Assembly: GCA_023974075.1 (NCBI GenBank)
Contig: CM043791.1
Span: 3,078,509 to 3,142,508, forward strand
DNA length: 64,000 bases
Reading direction: 5' to 3'
From: Chaenocephalus aceratus
Taxonomy: Eukaryota; Chordata; Actinopteri; Perciformes; Channichthyidae
Of the stretch, positions 58,542 through 64,000 are shown piece by piece. The notes beneath the pieces are model-generated. The model saw only the letters and a program-made list of their open reading frames with translations. It had not been told where the DNA came from and did not search any database. Every line of letters begins with the position of its first letter. The first letter of the stretch is position 1. Both the position numbers and the translations under genes were made by a program.

Positions 58542-58828
58542 AGCATATAAAAAACAGATATTTTAAAAAGGCAGCTTTTTTGTTAAAGGATAAGGGAGGG
58601 GGAAAAAAAAACCAAACCCCCTGTGGAGGAACCGTAAACCCCCTATGGAGACAACCATGCGGTAATTAGGGGAGGTAGGTAATATACTTAAAATATATAT
58701 AGAAAGTCAGAGAATATTTATCAGAGGATAACGCATATACATTTTATACAAGTCGACACGAGTGGATTTTGTAAGAAAACAAAGTTTTCGTTCTCAGACC
58801 GCTGCAGCATTTTCAAGCTCTCTGCGAT

Positions 58829-58954
58829 ATGCAATCGCTGTCCGAATATAATGATGACTTTAATTATTTGTTAACAGTCATAAATGTATTTAGAAAAAAC
58901 CTGTGCTCAAACATTAAAAAGAAAAAGAAGGGTAAAGTTACCAAAGCTTTTTGA
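58829..58954 (+). CDS. Short Lys-rich frame, doubtful
   Basis: Forty-one codons beginning MQSLSEYNDDFNYLL and ending in a run of Lys (KKKKKGK). It follows AT-rich sequence between the cassette and the TATA promoter. No family recognised; length alone does not exclude chance. Confidence 0.2.
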   Translation: MQSLSEYNDDFNYLLTVINVFRKNLCSNIKKKKKGKVTKAF

Positions 58955-59275
58955 TATAGTTTTTAACACACAGCGAGATCCCTAAAAAAAAGTTACAAAC
59001 AGCTGCGGGGTAAGAATTCTTTACTAAAGTTTTTTTCAAAACTTGTTGAAGAAAAGAGGTATTGCACATTATACAACCGCCAGTGACATAAGGCATGTAC
59101 GGTAGAAAGATTTAACCGTACGCTGTAAACTAAAATGTGGAGGTATTTTACAGCTAAAAACACTCCTAGACCTAAAAAAAAGTATTTGCCCCGCCAAAAA
59201 ACCAATATAACGCTAATTTGTTAAACAGGAATAACCCTATTGGCTGTTTCTAGAGTCATTTACATATTGCCAGCC

Positions 59276-59283
59276 TATATAAG
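59276..59283 (+). promoter_or_regulatory. TATA box of the virus-like element
   Basis: TATATAAG in the context GCCTATATAAGTATATT. About 30 bases downstream lies a pyrimidine-rich start region (ACAACCTCTCTCCAC). It is followed by apparent 5' exons and then the large coding region, so it is a plausible RNA polymerase II core promoter. Confidence 0.6.
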
Positions 59284-59305
59284 TATATTCCGAACATCTA
59301 AACAA

Positions 59306-59887
59306 CCTCTCTCCACTTTTCCTCCATCAGACAAAGATATATGGTAAGTACTTTTATTTTTAATGTTATAATATCATGTAGTTAGTTAATGCTGCTTGAT
59401 GTTGTTAAAGAACCTCTATGCAGCTGTTGGTTTTTCTATTATATAACAACCGTATATTGCAATTTTTTAAGAAGCTTTTAATGAAGTATCCTTCTAAATA
59501 CAAAATACATGATGAAGCCCTCAAGTAAAATGAAGGATAGATTCATGTGAAAGTATCCAGAATAACGTTTTTTAACATACGTGCTCCAACAGGTGATTGT
59601 GGCCATCCTGTAGATTGAAGTGGTCTCAGCTCGGATCTCTGCATCAAGTCAGGCTTGACAAACTCTATAAAGACTGTGCTAGAGAATTAAAAACTACCAG
59701 GTAAAAAATAAATGCTTTCTATGTTTGCTTTTTACAATATGATAACTAAGTGATTTTTTCCTGTTAAATGTATAAGTCTGGGTATTTCGAAAACATACTC
59801 ATACCTTCTTCTCTTTTATTTCTCTATCTTTTTTCTCTATAGACCATCCCTGCCCCGTTACCAAAGGACAGACGCTGTTTTGTTAAG
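59306..59887 (+). other. Putative spliced 5' leader exons
   Basis: Three exon-like pieces: 59306-59343 ending ATG|GTAAGT; 59593-59700 between CCAACAG and CCAG|GTAAAA; and 59843-59887 between CTCTATAG and TTAAG|GTCTGC. The sites are good and in order, but the pieces have no long open frame together, so they would be a non-coding leader in front of 60077. Inferred from motifs only. Confidence 0.35.
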
Positions 59888-60076
59888 GTCTGCTTTTTAA
59901 GGCTACACCATCTGGTTATAACTGTTATTGATGTATCAGCCTGGTATGTTGACTTTACGTACATAAGATGTAGAAGCAAAGTGAAATGTTTCTTCAGCGA
60001 TACCCCAACTATTTCTGATTTTTGTTTTTTGTTTTTTTGTTTTGTGGGGAGGGTGATTTCCTAAAAAAGATCAAGC

Positions 60077-61111
60077 ATGGATGATTCTTTTATCGAGGGT
60101 TTACCGGACACTGGTGACTTATACATTGATGAGGGCTTTGTGTATGAAGACATGTCATTTCCACATTGTTCAAACAGTAACAGTGAACTAAATCACGCTA
60201 TAACAGATATAGGCGAGGCTGCGTCCTTGACAGAAACAAATCCATTTACAGATGTAGAAAGGTCTCTTATCGAAGGTTTACATGAAATAACTGAAATAAG
60301 TAGCGATGATGATGATGAATTCAGATATGGAGGCCTGTCATTTACACAGTATTCAAACAACAACAATAGTGAGCTAGATCACACCATAGCAGATGTAAGA
60401 GAGGCTGCATCCTCGACAGAAACAAATCCTGATATAGATATAGAAAAATCTTTTATCGAAGGTTTACCTGATACACTTGAAATATGCAGCGATGATGATG
60501 ATGATGATGATTTCAGATATAGGGACATGTCTTTTCCGCCGTGTTCAGGCAACAACAGTGAGTTATATGACGGGGGTTCAGCTGTAAACGATAGGCCGTG
60601 TGAGTTAAATGTCGGAGGCTCTGCTGTAAACGAGCCCCCCGCCTTGTCAGAAACAAATTCAAGCAGTCCAACAAAAACATTAGACGGTGTCTTGGATTGG
60701 GTGATAGACTGTTACGAGGACCGGGGGGATTTAGATCAGCCTCTAGATAATAACCCCATTCTGAGCGGACAAAATAACAAAGACGTTAGCCTACCCGTTT
60801 CCAGCATACAATATGACGGGTGTGTTAATGATAACTCGAATGACCCAGAATCACCCTTTTGCTCCATGCAGAGTAGCGATACGGATATGTTGATCAGAAT
60901 GACACCCCGAATGCTTATGAATCACAAGATCCCCTGTCGCAGCATGGAGGAGAAGGCAATGCCTCTGAACCACAAGGCCCCATGTCACAGCATGGAGGAG
61001 AAGGCAATGCTTCTGAAACACAAGGCCCCCTGTCACAGTATGGAGGAGGCACAAGCAGAGATGCCGAGCCAAGTGTTTTCTCTCGACCTATATTCAATAA
61101 CACAGAAATGA
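60077..61111 (+). CDS. Acidic repeat protein upstream of polymerase
   Basis: The frame starts MDDSFIEGLPDTGD. Its N-terminal ~150 residues are three imperfect repeats of about 50 residues (SFIEGLPDT..., acidic DDDD run, FRYxxMSF, NNSELxH, EAASxTETNP). The middle is Ser/Asn/Asp-rich with no fold I recognise. From about 60890 a different frame looks more natural: three repeats of QGPxSQHGGEGNASE, read up to 61161. The frame given here, by contrast, turns into Cys/Met-rich repeats. A frame change near 60890 is therefore likely. Role unknown. It may be a separate acidic protein or the N-terminal extension of the polymerase polypeptide, since all frames run on from it. Confidence 0.5.
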   Translation: MDDSFIEGLPDTGDLYIDEGFVYEDMSFPHCSNSNSELNHAITDIGEAASLTETNPFTDVERSLIEGLHEITEISSDDDDEFRYGGLSFTQYSNNNNSELDHTIADVREAASSTETNPDIDIEKSFIEGLPDTLEICSDDDDDDDFRYRDMSFPPCSGNNSELYDGGSAVNDRPCELNVGGSAVNEPPALSETNSSSPTKTLDGVLDWVIDCYEDRGDLDQPLDNNPILSGQNNKDVSLPVSSIQYDGCVNDNSNDPESPFCSMQSSDTDMLIRMTPRMLMNHKIPCRSMEEKAMPLNHKAPCHSMEEKAMLLKHKAPCHSMEEAQAEMPSQVFSLDLYSITQK

Positions 61112-61178
61112 GACAGTCTTTAGTCCTACCGCCTATTTTAGGGCTGAGGCAGACTTTGGAGTCTATTTTGAGGGTCTG

Positions 61179-62060
61179 ATGAACAATGTGCATAGCATGC
61201 TTGCATATGCTTTTGCACGGGCAGAGAGAGAAGATATCGTGCAGATTGAACTACATGGTGAACAACTAAGGGGTAACGTGTCAGCGATTTTAAATGGTCC
61301 TGATGACAATCTGGATGTTTTTGAGGAGGGATTGTTCAACACTATGCAATCGAATCTGGTTTTATTGGCTGAAAGCAACATGGAGCTAGTGATTCAAACT
61401 GTACAGTCCCCCCGCGGAGGGGGTCCTGGTAAACGGTTGATTAGTAAAATGTTAGACAATGAGATTGTTAAAAAGAAGAGGCGTTTTCTTTACGTTGTTC
61501 AGAACTCATCCAACCAACTGTGCTTCGCTATTAATTTAGCTCTGTTATTAAACGATAACCTCAACGATTATGAAGGGATTGAGCGGGGTAAAGAGATTCA
61601 AAAGAGGGCGGGTTTGACAGATCATACAGCTGTGACATTCAGCGATATTGATAAATTCGAAGACATTTTAAAATGCAAGATAGTGGTATTTTACCGAAGC
61701 AATGATGATGATCGTACCCTCTGTAAATTCCAGACAGACACCCCCAAAAGAGATAAAACTGTGTTTTTATTCCTCTTTCAGAACCACTACTATGGTGTCA
61801 AGAACTTGAAGGGGTTTTTAGGTTCTTCATACGTCTGTGAACATTGTTATACAGGCTACAGCTCTCAATGGAGTCATTCCTGTACTGGTCATTGCTATGT
61901 CTGCCTAGACCCCTCATGCACTCAAGATGAGTTTAAACCCATCTTTTGTAAAGACTGCAACAAAACATGCCGTACAGCCGGCTGTCATTCTCGACATAAA
62001 GAACAGAAACAGAGGTTAACAACCTTGCTAGCAACTGTGATTTACACAAAAAGTGTGTAG
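61179..62060 (+). CDS. N-terminal part of the PolB protein: Cys-His and zinc-ligand region
   Basis: The open frame extends upstream of this Met (…AYFRAEADFGVYFEGLMNNV), so the true start lies further left. At residues 109-122 is NSSNQLCFAINLAL, and at 201-211 QNHYYGVKNLK. A Cys followed far downstream by HY in this order recalls papain/OTU-like cysteine proteases that precede some Polinton polymerases; this is inference. Residues 218-273 hold many CxxC and HxxxC pairs (CEHC, CYVC, CKDC, CRTAGCHSRH), surely zinc-binding. The frame ends early at 62060. The continuing cysteine pairs (CVDC, CKTC) are in another frame from about 62020, so an indel separates it from the exonuclease. Confidence 0.6.
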   Translation: MNNVHSMLAYAFARAEREDIVQIELHGEQLRGNVSAILNGPDDNLDVFEEGLFNTMQSNLVLLAESNMELVIQTVQSPRGGGPGKRLISKMLDNEIVKKKRRFLYVVQNSSNQLCFAINLALLLNDNLNDYEGIERGKEIQKRAGLTDHTAVTFSDIDKFEDILKCKIVVFYRSNDDDRTLCKFQTDTPKRDKTVFLFLFQNHYYGVKNLKGFLGSSYVCEHCYTGYSSQWSHSCTGHCYVCLDPSCTQDEFKPIFCKDCNKTCRTAGCHSRHKEQKQRLTTLLATVIYTKSV

Positions 62061-62116
62061 ATTGTCGACTCTCTTACTACACCCCCAAGAGTACAGCAGA
62101 TAAAACACACAAGTGT

Positions 62117-63565
62117 ATGACGAAAAAATGTAAAACATGCTGGGAAAAATTACCATCTGCTTCCAAGGTCGAGTGTGAAGCACATTTGTGTTACATAGGA
62201 GTGCTGCCTAAAGAGACAGAATACAATGACAACATTGTGTTTTATGATTTTGAAACAATGGCTGGGGCAGATGGGGTACATATACCTTTCTTGGTGTGTA
62301 CAAAAACCTTGAGGGGTGAAATTTGGGTCGGAGAGGGAGTCAACTGTGCACAGCAGTTTCTGACTCACTTTAGACGCACAAAGTTCAAGAATGCAACATT
62401 CATCGCTCACAATGCTAGGGGTTTTGACAGCTATTTCATTATCAACGCAATGATTGCACAGGGGTTAAAACCCCCGTTAACAATGCAGGGAAGTAAAGTG
62501 ATCTCTTTTACTGACAAGGATTTTGGGCAAAAATACATAGACTCACTGTCTTTTCTGTCTATGCGTTTAGCAGACATGCCAAAAGCTTTGGGGTTTGGAG
62601 ATAAAATCAAAGGATACTTCCCTCACGGTTTCAGCTCCAAGGCTAACCTGAGTTATATAGGCCCTTATCCGCCCGCACACTGCTATGGAGTTGAACGCAT
62701 GACAACTGGTGAAAAGAGTGACTTTTTCACATGGTATGAGACGGTACGCCAGGGTATTTTTGACTTCCGAGAGCAGGCAATGCTTTACTGCAAAAACGAT
62801 GTGGACATTCTTGCCCAGGGGGCCACATTATTTCGGAAAGGTTTTCTCGGGGAGACAGGAGTTGATCCTTTTAGTCGCTCGACTATAGCTTCTGCCTGTA
62901 TGAAAGTTTTTACCACAAACTTTCTATCGCCTAAAACCTTAGCAATTCCCCCACCCGACGACTACCGCCGTGAAAACAAGACGTACTCAGATGCAGGTGT
63001 TCAGTGGTTGGAGTGGGTAGCTCAGACTGAAGGTGTTTTTATTCAGCATGCGTTGAATGAAGGAGAGAAACGAGTGGGACGTTTCGTCGTAGATGGTTTT
63101 GCCGAAGTTAACGGGGAAAAGATTGTCTGGGAATTTCTTGGTTGTTTCTATCACGGATGTCCCTCTTGTTATAAGGGGCATGAGAAAAATCCATTGTTAG
63201 GTGACACATTTGAGCATCTCCATGCTGTTAGTGAGGCAAAACTGCATGAGCTGCAGTCTGTTCACAAGGCCAGAGTGAACGTTATGCGTGAACATACCTG
63301 GGTTGAGATGAAAAAATCCAATCAAGATTTGAAGGCTTTCCTCAGGGTATACAAGGCACCAGAACCGCTGACCCCTCGCGATGCTTTATACGGGGGGAGG
63401 ACATGTACAGTGAAACTGAGGCATACAGCAGCTGCAGATGAATTGGTTCATTATTGTGATTTCACCTCACTCTACCCTTTTGTAAACTGCACAGGTTATA
63501 TCCACTTGGACACCCTCAGATCATATTCCGAGATTTCAAAGACCCTCGCAGTTATTTTGGGTTAA
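62117..63565 (+). CDS. Protein-primed family B DNA polymerase: exonuclease, inserted nuclease-like domain, motif A
   Basis: Replicative DNA polymerase of the element. After a last zinc knuckle (residues 5-25) come the 3'-5' exonuclease motifs: Exo I DFET (44-47), Exo II NARGFD (99-104) and Exo III YCKNDVD (224-230). Residues about 318-400 form an insert, VVDGFAEV...VWEFLGCFYHGCPSC with a downstream Trp, resembling a VSR-like PD-(D/E)xK endonuclease fold. YGGR (425-428) is the YxGG motif linking exonuclease and polymerase. DFTSLYPF (448-455) is polymerase motif A with the first catalytic Asp. Soon after, the frame shifts, and the natural continuation is in another frame from 63496. Motifs B and C lie beyond the window. 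The chosen Met is the first in an open frame that continues further upstream, so it is not the native start. Confidence 0.82.
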   Translation: MTKKCKTCWEKLPSASKVECEAHLCYIGVLPKETEYNDNIVFYDFETMAGADGVHIPFLVCTKTLRGEIWVGEGVNCAQQFLTHFRRTKFKNATFIAHNARGFDSYFIINAMIAQGLKPPLTMQGSKVISFTDKDFGQKYIDSLSFLSMRLADMPKALGFGDKIKGYFPHGFSSKANLSYIGPYPPAHCYGVERMTTGEKSDFFTWYETVRQGIFDFREQAMLYCKNDVDILAQGATLFRKGFLGETGVDPFSRSTIASACMKVFTTNFLSPKTLAIPPPDDYRRENKTYSDAGVQWLEWVAQTEGVFIQHALNEGEKRVGRFVVDGFAEVNGEKIVWEFLGCFYHGCPSCYKGHEKNPLLGDTFEHLHAVSEAKLHELQSVHKARVNVMREHTWVEMKKSNQDLKAFLRVYKAPEPLTPRDALYGGRTCTVKLRHTAAADELVHYCDFTSLYPFVNCTGYIHLDTLRSYSEISKTLAVILG

Positions 63566-64000
63566 TCAAAGCCACAGTAGAACCTCCTAGGGGTCTATAC
63601 TTTCCTGTCCTGCCCCACCGAACTGCAGCTGGAAAACTTGTGTTCACTCTATGCCGCACATGCGCAGAGTTTAACAACCAACAGGGGCCCTGCATGCATA
63701 GCAAGGAGGAGAGAGCATTAACAGGGGTATGGGTGACCACAGAATTCACCAAAGCCCTGGACATGGGGTACAAGATGACTGAGATTACAGAGGTGTGGCA
63801 TTTTGAGAAGAAAAGTGACAGCATTTTTGTAGACTATATACACACATTTATGAAGGGTAAACAAGAAGCGTCAGGTTACCCCTCAGAGGCCACAGATGAC
63901 GAGAGCAGACAAAAGTATGTGGCAGACTATCACGCTAAACAGGGCATCTTGCTGGATGCAGATAAAATCAAATCAAACCCTGCCAAAAGACAAGTGGCAA
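63496..64000 (+). CDS. PolB polymerase domain, continuation (partial, runs off window)
   Basis: Frame +1 relative to the preceding fragment. It begins just after motif A with YPLGHPQIIFRDF, and continues with a Cys-containing segment (LCRTCAEF...GPCMHSKEERALTG) and EVWHFEKKSDSIFVDYI. These are typical of the region between motifs A and B in Polinton-type polymerases. It stays open to the window edge with no stop. One indel around 63490 separates it from the upstream part; I have not joined them. Confidence 0.75.

Larger units (their letters stand above)
57955..58545 (+). repeat. Duplicated ~290-bp cassette with (CA)n and small ORF
   Basis: Two direct copies share, in order: TTTTTGC(A/G)AACAGGACA, a G-rich block, a (CA)n tract (58012-58051 and 58334-58390), CACCCCATCTCCC, a TAAATAAAA AT-box, and AGACGTCTTGATATGA with TTAATCAGCGAGACA. 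The second AT-rich flank (AAAGTAAAGCAT) also recurs upstream of the first copy, hinting at a third, partial unit. Confidence 0.82.
57530..64000 (+). mobile_element. Maverick/Polinton-type virus-like element, left part
   Basis: Protein-primed DNA polymerase motifs, a Cys/His-rich upstream region, a dedicated TATA promoter, and duplicated regulatory cassettes all read rightwards and run off the window. Family knowledge: Mavericks/Polintons are 15-40-kb self-replicating integrated elements related to adintoviruses, which also encode capsid, packaging ATPase, protease and retrovirus-type integrase. None of those hallmark genes is in view. The left terminus is not certain; the change from LINE debris to GC-rich repeats near 57530 is my best estimate. 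Confidence 0.6.

Overview
The window looks like nuclear DNA of a ray-finned (teleost) fish. The evidence is a vertebrate multi-exon gene with short GT-AG introns, surrounded by fish-type transposons: many hAT elements with BED zinc-finger remnants, PIF/Harbinger-like and piggyBac-like MITEs, an L2-type LINE with a (TGCCT)-like tail, and tRNA-derived SINEs. Species cannot be named from the sequence. No rRNA, tRNA gene, CRISPR array or bacterial-type operon was seen.

Layout. (1) 1-20.8 kb is a transposon-dense intergenic region. At least eight hAT elements here keep matching 8-bp target-site duplications, and several are nested inside one another. (2) Around 20.9-21.05 kb there is a possible minus-strand promoter and first exon of an unidentified gene. 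(3) 22.7-45.3 kb on the + strand is ASXL1, the Polycomb-associated cofactor of the BAP1 deubiquitinase. Eleven coding exons can be placed from the HARE-HTH start to the C-terminal PHD finger and a polyadenylation signal. Its introns hold a ~2.7-kb minisatellite of about 70 copies, several hAT elements, and an L2 LINE inserted into a hAT element. (4) 45.7-57.4 kb is again transposon-rich: PIF-like and piggyBac-like elements, a large inverted repeat carrying a younger MITE in only one arm, and a SINE. (5) From about 57.5 kb to the right edge lies part of a large virus-like element of Maverick/Polinton (adintovirus-like) type. It has an array of ETS-type ACCGGAAGT motifs, a duplicated cassette with a small basic ORF, a TATA box with apparent spliced 5' exons, an acidic repeat protein, a Cys/His-rich region, and a protein-primed family B DNA polymerase whose catalytic domain runs off the window.

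Two themes stand out. First, the ASXL1 last exon is interrupted by three apparent frame changes. One lies in a 12-G run inside a poly-glycine stretch, the counterpart of the human ASXL1 G646 mutational hotspot. Second, the polymerase element is broken by at least four frame changes, yet no frame contains a substitution-derived stop. Because host gene and element show the same indel-only pattern, residual assembly indels are a serious alternative to real inactivation; raw reads would decide.
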